Origin: Streptomyces sp. NBC_00376
GTDB taxonomy: Bacteria; Actinomycetota; Actinomycetes; Streptomycetales; Streptomycetaceae
Assembly (NCBI RefSeq): GCF_036077095.1
Contig: NZ_CP107960.1
Coordinates: 6,882,001-6,946,000 of the forward strand
Length of the DNA: 64,000 nucleotides
Direction of reading: 5' to 3'
Part shown: positions 26,614 through 36,542 of the stretch, piece by piece
How the letters are laid out: every line of letters starts with the position of its first letter
Position numbering within the stretch: the stretch's first letter is position 1
Made by a program: the position numbers and the translations under genes
Notes under the pieces: generated by a model
Databases searched by the model: none
Told to the model about the DNA's origin: nothing
What the model saw: the letters and a program-made list of their open reading frames with translations, nothing else

Positions 26614-27558
26614 ATGAAGGCGATCAGCTACAGCGGGTACGGCGGGGCCGACGTCCTGGAGTACGGCGAGCGGCCCGACCCCAGGGTCGGCCCGGACACC
26701 GTCCTGGTGAAGGTACGGGCCGCGGCCGTCAACCCGGTCGACTGGAAGGCCCGTGAGGGCCACCTCGACGCCGCCCTGCAGGCCGTGTTCCCGGTGATCC
26801 CGGGCTGGGACGTGTCCGGTGTCGTCGTGCAGCCCGGCGCGGCCGTCGACGAGTTCGCGGTCGGCGACGAGGTCATCGGCTACGTGCGGGAGGACTTCCT
26901 CTCCCGCGGCACCTTCGCCGAATACGTCGCCGCACCCGTGCGCACCCTCGCCCGCAAGCCGCTGAGCCTCGGCTTCGAGGAGGCGGCCGGCCTGCCGCTG
27001 GCCGGTCTCACCGCCTACCAGGTCCTGCACCGCGCCCTGCGGATCCGCGAGGGCGACACGGTCCTCGTCCACGCGGCGGCCGGCGGCGTGGGCTCGTTCG
27101 CCGTCCAGCTCGCCCGGCACGCCGGCGCCCGCGTCATCGGTACCGCGAGCGAGCGCAACCACGACCACGTCCGGCAGCTCGGCGGCGAACCGGTGGCCTA
27201 CGGGGACGGTCTCGCCGACCGGCTGCGGGCCCTGGCCCCGGACGGCATCGACGCCGCGTTCGACACCGTCGGCGGGGAGGCGCTCCGGGTCTCCGCCGAA
27301 GTGCTGAAGCCCCAGGGTCGCCTGGCCTCCATCGCGGACGGCGAGGTCCTCGCGCACGGCGGCCGCTACGCCTACGTACGTCCGGATGCGGCCGACCTCA
27401 CCCATCTGGCCGAACTGGCCGAGCAGGGCATCGTCTCGGTCCATGTGGAGCGGGTCTTCCCGCTGGAACAGGCGGCGGACGCCCACCGGCTCAGCGAGCA
27501 GGGGCACACCCGCGGAAAGATCGTCGTCGCCGTCCCCTGGGAGGTCCCGGACCTCTGA
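26614..27558 (+). CDS. Quinone-oxidoreductase-like MDR protein (zinc-independent)
   Basis: A 314-residue NADP-dependent medium-chain reductase of the quinone/enone reductase group. The N-terminal GroES-like domain (GGADVLEYGERPDP) lacks the zinc cysteines. The cofactor-binding motif VHAAAGGVGSFAVQLA is near residues 152-167. It starts at ATG 26614, 65 bp after gudD on the same strand, which leaves co-transcription open. Likely substrates are quinones or alpha,beta-unsaturated carbonyls, as for the family. Confidence 0.9.
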   Translation: MKAISYSGYGGADVLEYGERPDPRVGPDTVLVKVRAAAVNPVDWKAREGHLDAALQAVFPVIPGWDVSGVVVQPGAAVDEFAVGDEVIGYVREDFLSRGTFAEYVAAPVRTLARKPLSLGFEEAAGLPLAGLTAYQVLHRALRIREGDTVLVHAAAGGVGSFAVQLARHAGARVIGTASERNHDHVRQLGGEPVAYGDGLADRLRALAPDGIDAAFDTVGGEALRVSAEVLKPQGRLASIADGEVLAHGGRYAYVRPDAADLTHLAELAEQGIVSVHVERVFPLEQAADAHRLSEQGHTRGKIVVAVPWEVPDL

Positions 27559-27589
27559 CGGCCCCCGGCCAGATCCCTGTGACCGGTCC

Positions 27590-27901
27590 TCAGAACAGCA
27601 TGGCCGCGGCGAACACCGCGAGCGCCACCGTGCACGCCGCCGCCGTCAGCGCACCGCGCGCCGACAGCGGTCGCGGCCGGGCCGTCCCCATGGCGAGCAC
27701 CCGCAGATGCGCCACCCGCAGGAAGCCCAGCCAGGCCAGCGCGCTCAGCGACACCGCCACGACCGCGGCCGGGTCCACCCCGCCGTGCAGCGCCTGCTTG
27801 ACCGCCAGCAGCGCCACCACCGTGCACGACAGCGTCGTACGCCGCCAGGCCAGCCGGGTCCGCTCGGGCTGAAGGCCGGGGTCGCGGTCCACCGAGGTCA
27901 C
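27590..27901 (-). CDS. DUF202-family membrane protein, short
   Basis: A 103-residue protein with three hydrophobic helices and the DUF202 signature PERTRLAWRRTTLS close to its start. The GTG start at 27901 overlaps the stop of the preceding DUF202 gene as GTGA, so translation is coupled. The family's function is not established. Two different DUF202 proteins in tandem suggest a heteromeric membrane complex. Confidence 0.82.
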   Translation of the reverse strand: MTSVDRDPGLQPERTRLAWRRTTLSCTVVALLAVKQALHGGVDPAAVVAVSLSALAWLGFLRVAHLRVLAMGTARPRPLSARGALTAAACTVALAVFAAAMLF

Positions 27902-28293
27902 CGGCCCTCCCAGCCGAAGAGGACCACCACCACCATCGCCACGGCGACGACCCCGACAGCCAGTGCGAGCAGCGTCGGGAACCGCGAGACCGGCAGGTCC
28001 TCGCCGCGCCGCATCGCCCGCTCGCACCGCACCCAGTGGTTGACCGCCCGCAGCGCGCAGAGCACACCGGCCGCCAGCAGCGCGAGCGCCAGACCGGCGC
28101 GGATCCCCCACGCGAGCTCCGGCAGGAACTGGTCGACCGCGAACCCGCCGCCGATCAGCGCCAGAGCCGTCCGGATCCAGGCGAGGAAGGTGCGCTCGTT
28201 GGCGAGCGAGAACCGGTAGTCGGGGGTGTCGCCCTCTTCGCGGATCCGCTGCGGCGCGAACCACAGCCGCAGGCTCTGTACAAATTCGTTCAC
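27898..28293 (-). CDS. DUF202/YidH-family membrane protein
   Basis: A 131-residue membrane protein with the YidH-like signature FSLANERTFLAWIRTALAL (about residues 28-46), followed by two more hydrophobic helices. The GTG start at 28293 lies inside a palindrome, and a -10-like TAAGGT sits six bases upstream on the coding strand, so the mRNA is probably leaderless. It overlaps the shorter DUF202 gene by four bases. The function is unknown. Confidence 0.85.
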   Translation of the reverse strand: MNEFVQSLRLWFAPQRIREEGDTPDYRFSLANERTFLAWIRTALALIGGGFAVDQFLPELAWGIRAGLALALLAAGVLCALRAVNHWVRCERAMRRGEDLPVSRFPTLLALAVGVVAVAMVVVVLFGWEGR

Positions 28294-28305
28294 GTGTGAA
28301 CCTTA
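28288..28305 (-). promoter_or_regulatory. Palindrome plus leaderless -10 at the DUF202 start codon
   Basis: GTTCAC and GTGAAC arms (28288-28301) flank the start codon, and TAAGGT (complement of 28300-28305) forms the -10. A protein bound to the palindrome would block both polymerase and ribosome. Confidence 0.5.
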
Positions 28306-28344
28306 TCTGCCGCGTTGCCGCCCCGCCGGTGTCCGCCGTCCGGC

Positions 28345-28866
28345 TCAGGCGTCCGCCCCGCCCGCCCGGAAGGCGCGCAGCCGGTGGTACGCCTCCACGC
28401 CGTCCGGCACCCACTCCCAGTCGCCGATCCGCCGCGCCAGTTCGTCATCGGTGAGGAAGGCGTACCAGTCGACCTCCTCCACCTGCGGGTTCACCGGCAG
28501 GTCGCACCGTACCTGGTAGACGTACGACCACCAGGAGTGCTCGGGGGTCTCGTACAGGAACTTGAAGAGCGGCTCCGGCCGGGGAAGCCCGGACACCCCC
28601 AGCTCCTCCTCGGCCTCCCGCAGCGCCGCCTCGTCGTACGACTCACCGGCGCCGACCACCCCGCCGACGAACATGTCGTAGTGGGACGGGAAGACCAGCT
28701 TGCCCGGGGTCCTGCGGTGGACGAAGAGCCGCCCCTCCGCGTCCCGGACCTCGATGAAGGCACAGCGATGGCGAAGGCCCCGCGCGGTGGCCTCACCGCG
28801 CGGGGCCTGCCCCACGACCACGTCGTTCTCGTCGACGATGTCCAGGATCTCGTCAGAAGGAGTCAT
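28345..28866 (-). CDS. NUDIX hydrolase, isopentenyl-diphosphate-isomerase-like
   Basis: A 173-residue NUDIX protein. The NUDIX box GAGESYDEAALREAEEELGV is intact (near residues 68-87). The N-terminal half (IVDENDVVVG, RGLRHRCAFIEV) resembles the IPP-isomerase-like branch of unknown substrate. ATG 28866 gives the family's usual beginning; an upstream extension is not conserved. It probably hydrolyses a nucleoside diphosphate derivative, but the substrate is not predictable. Confidence 0.92.
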   Translation of the reverse strand: MTPSDEILDIVDENDVVVGQAPRGEATARGLRHRCAFIEVRDAEGRLFVHRRTPGKLVFPSHYDMFVGGVVGAGESYDEAALREAEEELGVSGLPRPEPLFKFLYETPEHSWWSYVYQVRCDLPVNPQVEEVDWYAFLTDDELARRIGDWEWVPDGVEAYHRLRAFRAGGADA

Positions 28867-28900
28867 GCCCCTCATCCAACAGCAGACCCGCTGTGGATGA

Positions 28901-30347
<1,447 letters not shown>

Positions 30348-30357
30348 GGCGCCACTC

Positions 30358-30372
30358 TAATGCTGGGCATTA
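30358..30372. promoter_or_regulatory. Autoregulatory operator of the TetR gene at 30347
   Basis: TAATGC-TGG-GCATTA is a 15-bp palindrome in an AT-rich patch directly before the TetR gene. No second copy was seen elsewhere in the window. Confidence 0.65.
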
Positions 30373-30414
30373 TTAAAAACCAGTGGAGAGCTCCGGCGGC
30401 CGGCCGGACTCCGC

Positions 30415-31308
30415 TCAGTTCGGCTGGAGGCTCTTCTCGCGGCGCCCGCCCACCGGCCCCTCCGGCATCGCAGGATGCAGCCCGAGCAGCACGATCCCGA
30501 CGACGATCGCCACCAGGCCGACCGCCTGCCAGGCCAGCGCGCCGGCGTCGGTACGCAGCTGGTCGCCGAGGAATCCGACCCCGCAGGCGATCCCGGCCAG
30601 CGGCTGGGCGGCGGTCAGCGGCGGCAGCGAGACCCGGAGCGGGCCCGTCTCGAAGGCGCTCTGCACCAGCAGCAGCCCTGTCACCCCCAGCGCCACCACC
30701 GCGTACGGCTGCCACCCCGTCACCAGCGTCGCCAACCCCTCGTCGGACAGTCGCTGGCCGCTGACCCGGGTGAGCGCGTCCTGCAGTCCGTACAGCAGCC
30801 CGGCCGCCACCGCGAGCAGCGCGGGGGCGGCCCCGGACTCGGAGCGTCTGGCGAAGGCGGTGAGCAGCAGTGCGGTGCCCACGACGACGCCGATCACCAG
30901 CCAGTGCCGCAGCGGGCTGGTCACCGCCTGGCCGCCCTGCGGCTGGCCCGCCAGCAGGAAGGCGGTGACCCCGCCGGCCAGCAGCCAGAGACCGGCCCAG
31001 CCCTGATGGCCGAGGCGCTGACCGGTGCGATGGCGGGACAGGACCATCGCGAAGAACAGATTGGTCGCGAGGAGGGGTTCGACGACGGACACCTCGCCCT
31101 TGCCCAGGGCCAGGGCGCCCAGCACCATGCCGCAGACCATCAGCCCGATCCCGGCCAGCCAGCTCGGCACCCGCATCAGGTCCAGCAGCAGCCGGGGCGA
31201 GAGGTAGTCGCTCCTCGGGGCGTGCGAGGCGGCGGCCTGCTGCAGGACGAAGCCGAATCCCAGGCAGCAGGCGGCGCTCACGGCGAGAACGAGGACCAGC
31301 ACCGACAC
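30415..31308 (-). CDS. DMT-superfamily transporter
   Basis: A 297-residue integral membrane protein with about nine hydrophobic helices and a charged C-terminal tail. The patterns GFVLQQAAASHAP, KGEVSVVEPLLATNLFFA and GVGFLGDQLR fit the DMT/EamA-like superfamily, near the NIPA-like branch. The start is a GTG at 31308 supported by GAGGTAG upstream. It stands alone between a TetR gene and a divergent flavoprotein. The substrate is unknown. Confidence 0.8.
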   Translation of the reverse strand: MSVLVLVLAVSAACCLGFGFVLQQAAASHAPRSDYLSPRLLLDLMRVPSWLAGIGLMVCGMVLGALALGKGEVSVVEPLLATNLFFAMVLSRHRTGQRLGHQGWAGLWLLAGGVTAFLLAGQPQGGQAVTSPLRHWLVIGVVVGTALLLTAFARRSESGAAPALLAVAAGLLYGLQDALTRVSGQRLSDEGLATLVTGWQPYAVVALGVTGLLLVQSAFETGPLRVSLPPLTAAQPLAGIACGVGFLGDQLRTDAGALAWQAVGLVAIVVGIVLLGLHPAMPEGPVGGRREKSLQPN

Positions 31309-31518
31309 GCTTCTACCTCAAGTCAGGCCAGAAGTGGGTGATTTGTCTCGACCATAACGCCTCAGTCCCAGGGGTGCGGCCGGAGCGCCGCCGACCGGGC
31401 GGTTGACGCCGCAGCGGCAGGTGCCGAAGATCTGACGCACGAGTAACTTCAGGCGCCGCGACGGTGCCGGAGCCGGACCCGTGGCCGTGACCGGATCGCC
31501 CCGACAAGGATGGAACCC

Positions 31519-33174
31519 ATGGCGTACGACGCTGATGTGATCGTGATCGGGGCAGGGCTCGCGGGCCTGGTGGCCACCGCCGAGCTGGTCGACGCGGGCC
31601 GCTCGGTGATCCTGCTCGACCAGGAGCCCGAGCAGTCGATCGGCGGCCAGGCGCACTGGTCCTTCGGCGGGCTCTTCCTCGTGGACTCGCCCGAGCAGCG
31701 CCGGATGCGGGTCAAGGACAGTCATGAGCTGGCCCTCCAGGACTGGCTCGGCACGGCGGGCTTCGACCGCGAGGAGGACCACTGGCCGCGGAAGTGGGCC
31801 GAGGCGTACGTCGACTTCGCGGCCGGTGAGAAGCGCTCCTGGCTGCACGCCCAGGGGCTGCGGATCTTCCCCGTCGTCGGCTGGGCGGAGCGAGGCGGCT
31901 ACGACGCGAACGGCCACGGCAACTCCGTACCCCGCTTCCACATCACCTGGGGCACCGGCCCCGGCGTCGTCGCCCCCTTCGAGCGCCGGGTCCGCGCGGG
32001 CGTCGCCAAGGGCCTCGTACGGTTCTGCTTCCGCCACCGGGTCACCGGCCTCGGCCGCACCGCGGGCGCCGTGGACACGGTGACCGGCGAGGTGCTGGAG
32101 CCGAGCGCGGCGGCCCGGGGCACCGCGAGCAGCCGGGTCGCCACCGGCACGTTCGAGCTGCGGGCCCAGGCGGTGATCGTCACCTCCGGAGGCATCGGCG
32201 GCAACCACGACCTCGTGCGCAAGCAGTGGCCCGCACGGCTGGGCACCCCGCCCGCGAAGATGCTCTCCGGCGTCCCCGCCCATGTCGACGGGCTGATGCT
32301 CGGCATCGCCGAGGAGGCCGGCGCCCACCACATCAACCGCGACCGGATGTGGCACTACACCGAGGGCATCGAGAACTGGAACCCGATCTGGGCCAGGCAC
32401 GGCATCCGGATCCTGCCCGGACCGTCCTCGCTCTGGCTGGACGCCACCGGCAAGCGTCTCCCGGTCCCGCTCTTCCCGGGCTTCGACACCCTGGGCACCC
32501 TCGAACACATCATGAGGTCCGGCCACGACCACACCTGGTTCGTCCTCGACAAGAAGATCATCGGCAAGGAGTTCGCGCTCTCCGGCTCCGAGCAGAACCC
32601 GGACCTCACCGGAAAGTCGATCCGCGACGTCATAGGCCGGGCCCGCGCCGACGTACCGGCCCCGGTGAAGGCGTTCATGGACAACGGCGCGGACTTCGTC
32701 GTCGAGAAGGACCTCTCCGCACTCGTCCGGGGCATGAACGCGCTCACCGGTGAACGGCTGATCGACGAGGCCGAACTGCGCCGCGAGATCACCGCACGCG
32801 ACCGCGAGGTCGCCAACCCCTTCACCAAGGACCTCCAGATCACCGCGATCCACGGGGCCCGCGCCTACCTCGGCGACAAACTGATCCGCACCGCCCCGCC
32901 GCACCGCATCCTCGACCCCAAGGCCGGCCCGCTGATCGCCGTACGGCTGAACATCCTGACCCGCAAGTCGCTCGGCGGCCTGGAGACGGACCTGTCCTCC
33001 CGGGTGCTGACCGAGGACGGCACCCCGCTGGACGGTGTGTACGCGGCGGGGGAGGCGGCCGGCTTCGGCGGCGGCGGGGTGCACGGCTACCGGTCGCTGG
33101 AAGGGACCTTCCTCGGCGGCTGCATCTTCTCCGGCCGCGCGGCCGGCCGGGCGGCGGCGAAGGCGGTCGGCTAG
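31519..33174 (+). CDS. FAD-binding dehydrogenase, 3-ketosteroid-dehydrogenase-like
   Basis: A 551-residue flavoprotein of the FAD-dependent succinate/ketosteroid dehydrogenase superfamily. The dinucleotide-binding motif VIVIGAGLAGLVATAEL is at residues 7-23, and GGQAHWSFGGLFLV follows near residue 45. The C-terminal end has YAAGEAAGFGGGGVHGYRSLEG, where the flavin contacts close. ATG 31519 has AAGGA at 8 nt and is preferred to an ATG at 31510. It belongs to an actinobacterial group annotated only as FAD-binding dehydrogenase, so steroid activity should not be assumed. It is a single gene, divergent from the DMT transporter. Confidence 0.9.
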   Translation: MAYDADVIVIGAGLAGLVATAELVDAGRSVILLDQEPEQSIGGQAHWSFGGLFLVDSPEQRRMRVKDSHELALQDWLGTAGFDREEDHWPRKWAEAYVDFAAGEKRSWLHAQGLRIFPVVGWAERGGYDANGHGNSVPRFHITWGTGPGVVAPFERRVRAGVAKGLVRFCFRHRVTGLGRTAGAVDTVTGEVLEPSAAARGTASSRVATGTFELRAQAVIVTSGGIGGNHDLVRKQWPARLGTPPAKMLSGVPAHVDGLMLGIAEEAGAHHINRDRMWHYTEGIENWNPIWARHGIRILPGPSSLWLDATGKRLPVPLFPGFDTLGTLEHIMRSGHDHTWFVLDKKIIGKEFALSGSEQNPDLTGKSIRDVIGRARADVPAPVKAFMDNGADFVVEKDLSALVRGMNALTGERLIDEAELRREITARDREVANPFTKDLQITAIHGARAYLGDKLIRTAPPHRILDPKAGPLIAVRLNILTRKSLGGLETDLSSRVLTEDGTPLDGVYAAGEAAGFGGGGVHGYRSLEGTFLGGCIFSGRAAGRAAAKAVG

Positions 33175-33195
33175 AAAGGCGGCCGGCCGGAGGGC

Positions 33196-33645
33196 CTACC
33201 GCTCCTCCGCCCCCACGACGGGGTCCAGCAGCTCGACGACCCGGAACCGTTCGGCGACCACCATGGTGTCGTCGTCGACGGTGAAGTCCGGGTCGCCGAG
33301 CGCCTCCCGCATCTCCTCGCCGTGCCAGAACCTCTCGTGCCCCGCACGCCACTGGGCGACCGAGGTGTCGCCCTCGCCCTCGTCGATCACATGCTGGAGG
33401 TCGACGTCTCCCAGACGCAGCACCCGTACCTCCGTCACCTCCAGCACCGCGGTCTCCCGGCCGTCCGAGTCGATCAGCGCGGAGCGCTCACCCACCGGAG
33501 GCAGCTCCTCCTTCTCCGCCTCGTACTCCGCGAGCAGCCCGGTCGTCGAGACCTTCGTACCGGCGAGCACCGCCCCCACCAGCTGATCGCGCAGCGGTCC
33601 GGGGAAGGCGAGCAGGAAGGGCTTGAGGGGTTCACGGTTCGACAT
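33196..33645 (-). CDS. ASCH-domain protein
   Basis: A 149-residue protein matching the ASCH fold: PGPLRDQLVGAVLAGTKVSTTGLL near the start, the core VGERSALIDSDGRETAVLEVTEVRVL split over residues 51-77, and FWHGEEMREAL later. ASCH proteins are related to PUA domains and thought to bind RNA or modified nucleosides. It converges on the flavoprotein gene and is divergent from the molybdoenzyme. The cellular role is unknown. Confidence 0.85.
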   Translation of the reverse strand: MSNREPLKPFLLAFPGPLRDQLVGAVLAGTKVSTTGLLAEYEAEKEELPPVGERSALIDSDGRETAVLEVTEVRVLRLGDVDLQHVIDEGEGDTSVAQWRAGHERFWHGEEMREALGDPDFTVDDDTMVVAERFRVVELLDPVVGAEER

Positions 33646-33800
33646 GGCGACAAGTCTGACATGCCCTCGGAGCGCGGCGCCGGGCCGAGCGCCGGGCCGG
33701 GTCGGCCAACTCCGCCCCGGTCAGCCTGAGTTGGCCGCGACTCCCGGCGGGCGGCACCCCGCCCCTGGCGACCGGCGGCCGCAACTGGTCGAATGGCCGG

Positions 33801-34526
33801 GTGAACAGTCGCCCTCCCGACGCCGAAGGCACCCCCGTGGGCCGCCGTCTCGTCCTGGCCGTGCTCGGCCTGGGCGCCGCCGGAGTCGTAGCGGCGCCCG
33901 CGCTGCAACGCACGCTGGAATCCGGTCTCGGCGCGGTCGCCGACAAGGACCCCACCGGCCTGACCGGGCTGCTGCCCAACGGCGGCGGCTTCCGCTACTA
34001 CTCCGTCACCTCCTCCGTGCCGGAGAAGAACGCGGACGAATACCGGCTGACCGTGGACGGTCTGGTCGACCGCCCGGCCACGTACACCCTGGACGGCCTG
34101 AAGGCCCTGCCGCAGACCCGCATCGTCCGTGACGTCCAGTGCGTCACCGGCTGGCGGGTGCCCGGGACGCCCTTCGAAGGGGTCCGGCTCTCCGCGCTGC
34201 TGAACGCGGCGGGGGTACGGCCCGGGGCGAAGGCGGTCCGCTTCACCTGCTTCGACGGCGCCTACAGCGAGAGTCTCACCCTCGCCCAGGCCCGCCGCGC
34301 GGACGTACTGGTCGCGCTGCGCCTGCGGGACAGCCCGCTGACCCACGCGCACGGCGGGCCGGTCCGGCTCTACGTGGCCCCGATGTACTTCTACAAGTCG
34401 GCGAAATGGCTTTCCGGGATCACCGTCACCGACTCCGTGCGACCCGGCTACTGGGAGGAGCTCGGCTATGACGTCGACGCCTGGGTCGGCCGGTCCAACG
34501 GCCGCGACGACGCCCCCACCGTCTGA
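33801..34526 (+). CDS. Molybdopterin-dependent oxidoreductase (sulfite oxidase fold)
   Basis: A 241-residue protein of the sulfite-oxidase molybdopterin family, MsrP-like in size. An N-terminal Arg-Arg pair and hydrophobic helix (GRRLVLAVLGLGAAGVVAAP) suggests Tat export or membrane anchoring. The molybdenum-ligand Cys is in VRDVQCVTGWRVPGTPFEGV, here near residue 114. The GTG start lacks a strong ribosome site. It overlaps by 59 bp the cytochrome b gene, its probable electron donor. A role in reducing oxidised sulfur or similar substrates is inferred from the family. Confidence 0.9.
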   Translation: MNSRPPDAEGTPVGRRLVLAVLGLGAAGVVAAPALQRTLESGLGAVADKDPTGLTGLLPNGGGFRYYSVTSSVPEKNADEYRLTVDGLVDRPATYTLDGLKALPQTRIVRDVQCVTGWRVPGTPFEGVRLSALLNAAGVRPGAKAVRFTCFDGAYSESLTLAQARRADVLVALRLRDSPLTHAHGGPVRLYVAPMYFYKSAKWLSGITVTDSVRPGYWEELGYDVDAWVGRSNGRDDAPTV

Positions 34527-35145
34527 CCGCGTCCAGCGCTTCACCCGTGCGGAGCGCTGGGTGCACCGGACCACGGCGGCGCTGATGCTGGTGTGCGTGG
34601 CGGGTGCGGCCTGTCTGTACGTGCCCCAGCTCGCCGAGCTCGTCGGCCGCCGCCGTCTCGTGGTCACCGTGCACGAGTGGTCCGGGGTGCTGACCCCGGT
34701 GCCCGTCCTGGCCGGCCTGCTGTCCCGGGCGCTGCGGGCCGACCTGTCCCGGCTCAACCGCTTCGGGCCGCACGACCGGCAGTGGCTGCGCGCGGTGCGC
34801 CGCCGCGACCACCGGCCGGAATCCCGGCCGGCGGGGAAGTTCAACGCCGGACAGAAGCTGTACGCGGCATGGATCGCGGGCGCGACGCTGGTGATGGCGG
34901 GCACCGGCGTACTGATGTGGTTCACCGGCCTCGCCCCGCTGCCGTGGCGCACCGGCGCGACCTTCGTCCACGACTGGCTGGCGCTCGCGGTCGGCATCGT
35001 GCTGGCCGGACACATGGCAATGGCGCTCGCCGACCCGGAGGCACGCCGTGGCATGCGCACCGGGTCGGTCGAGCGCCATTGGGCACGGTCACAGCATGCG
35101 CTGTGGGGGGAGGACCGTGCGGGCGGCCGCGCGCTAGAGGACTAG
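34468..35145 (+). CDS. Cytochrome b561-type membrane subunit
   Basis: A 225-residue membrane protein with four helices. Conserved His residues lie in ERWVHRTTA, VTVHEWSG, FVHDWLA and LAGHMAMAL, the pattern of two haem b groups in cytochrome b/b561 subunits. The ATG at 34468 lies inside the molybdoenzyme gene but has a strong GGGAGGAG ribosome site 7 nt upstream, so the 59-bp overlap looks real and implies coupled translation. It should pass electrons from quinol to the partner molybdoenzyme. Its last 12 bp overlap the convergent gntP gene. Confidence 0.88.
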   Translation: MTSTPGSAGPTAATTPPPSDRVQRFTRAERWVHRTTAALMLVCVAGAACLYVPQLAELVGRRRLVVTVHEWSGVLTPVPVLAGLLSRALRADLSRLNRFGPHDRQWLRAVRRRDHRPESRPAGKFNAGQKLYAAWIAGATLVMAGTGVLMWFTGLAPLPWRTGATFVHDWLALAVGIVLAGHMAMALADPEARRGMRTGSVERHWARSQHALWGEDRAGGRALED

Positions 35146-36531
35146 CGACAGCAGCAGGATGAAGGCCAGCGAGACCACGGAGATGATCGTCTCCATCACC
35201 GACCAGGTCTTCACCGTCTGTCCGACGCTCATGCCGAAGTATTCCTTCACCAGCCAGAATCCGGCGTCATTGACATGGCTGAAGAAGAGCGAGCCCGCGC
35301 CGACGGCGAGGACCAGCAGGGCGGCGTGGGACGTCGACATGTCGGCGGCCAGCGGGGCGACCAGACCGGCCGCCGAGATGGTGGCCACGGTCGCCGAACC
35401 GGTCGCCAGCCGGATCGCGACGGCGATCAGCCAGCCCAGCAGCAGCGCCGGGATCGACCAGTCCTTGGAGAAGTCCAGGATCATCTGGCCCACACCGGCG
35501 TCGATCAGGGTCTGCTTGAAACCGCCGCCCGCGCCCACGATCAGCAGCACACCGGCGATCGGGGCCAGGGACTTCTCGACGGTGGTGGAGAGCCGGCCCT
35601 TGGAGAACCCGGCCGCCCGGCCCAGCGTGAACATGCCGACTATGACGGCCGCGAGCAGCGCGATCAGCGGCGAGCCGATCACATCGGTGACCTTCTGCAG
35701 ACCCTGCTCCGGGTCGTCCACCACGATGTCGACCAGGGCCTTGACCAGCATCAGCACGACCGGCAGCAGGATCGTCGCCAGAGTGGCGCCGAAGCTGGGA
35801 CGACGGTCCAGGTCCTCCGAAGGACGCTGCGGAATCATCTTCTCGGGAGCCTTGATGTCCACCCAGCGCGCGGCGTAGCGGGAGAAGAGCGGCCCGGCGA
35901 TGATCACGGTCGGGATCGCGACCAGCACACCCAGCGCCAGCGTGACCCCGAGGTTGGCGCCGAGGGCGTCGATCGCCACCAGCGGGCCGGGGTGCGGCGG
36001 GATCAGGCCGTGCATCACGGAGAGGCCGGCCAGTGCCGGGATACCGATCCGCATCAGGGAGAAGTTGCCGCGCTTGGCGACGAGCAGCACCACCGGGATC
36101 AGCAGCACGATGCCGACCTCGAAGAAGAGCGGCAGACCGATGATCGAGGCGATCAGCACCATCGCCCACGGCATGGAACGCCTGCTCGCCTTGGCCAGGA
36201 TGGTGTCGACGATCTGGTCCGCGCCGCCGGAGTCGGCCAGCAGCTTGCCCAGGATCGCGCCGAGCGCGATCAGCACACCGACGCCCGCGACGGTCGAGCC
36301 GAGGCCGGCGGTGAAGCTGGCGATCGTCTTGGCCGGAGCGGCACCGGCGAACGAGCCGAGCGCCAGCGAGCCGATGGTCAGCGCGAGGAACGCGTGCATC
36401 TTGAACTTGGTGATGAGCAGAACGATGACGGCGATGCCCGCCAGAACGGCGACACCCAGCTGCGCGTTGCCTGCCGAAGTGATCGGTTCGACGGCGTCCG
36501 CTGCCAACATCTCGACGCTGAGACTGGTCAC
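35134..36531 (-). CDS. gntP: Gluconate:H+ symporter, GntP family
   Basis: A 465-residue membrane transporter with about twelve hydrophobic helices. GntP-family features include GLPLFFEVGIVLLIP, HGLIPPHPGPLVAID and GAGGGFKQTLIDAGVG. The GTG start at 36531 has AAGGA at 8 nt, 11 bp past the gntK stop. Together with gntK and the divergent gntR it forms a gluconate uptake and phosphorylation module feeding the pentose phosphate pathway. Confidence 0.95.
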   Translation of the reverse strand: MTSLSVEMLAADAVEPITSAGNAQLGVAVLAGIAVIVLLITKFKMHAFLALTIGSLALGSFAGAAPAKTIASFTAGLGSTVAGVGVLIALGAILGKLLADSGGADQIVDTILAKASRRSMPWAMVLIASIIGLPLFFEVGIVLLIPVVLLVAKRGNFSLMRIGIPALAGLSVMHGLIPPHPGPLVAIDALGANLGVTLALGVLVAIPTVIIAGPLFSRYAARWVDIKAPEKMIPQRPSEDLDRRPSFGATLATILLPVVLMLVKALVDIVVDDPEQGLQKVTDVIGSPLIALLAAVIVGMFTLGRAAGFSKGRLSTTVEKSLAPIAGVLLIVGAGGGFKQTLIDAGVGQMILDFSKDWSIPALLLGWLIAVAIRLATGSATVATISAAGLVAPLAADMSTSHAALLVLAVGAGSLFFSHVNDAGFWLVKEYFGMSVGQTVKTWSVMETIISVVSLAFILLLSLVL

Positions 36532-36542
36532 GGTGGTGATCC

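Noticed and set aside
31519..33174. 3-ketosteroid delta-1-dehydrogenase (KstD) proper
   Set aside because: It shares the flavoprotein fold but belongs to a broader FAD-binding dehydrogenase group, and no steroid-degradation genes are adjacent.
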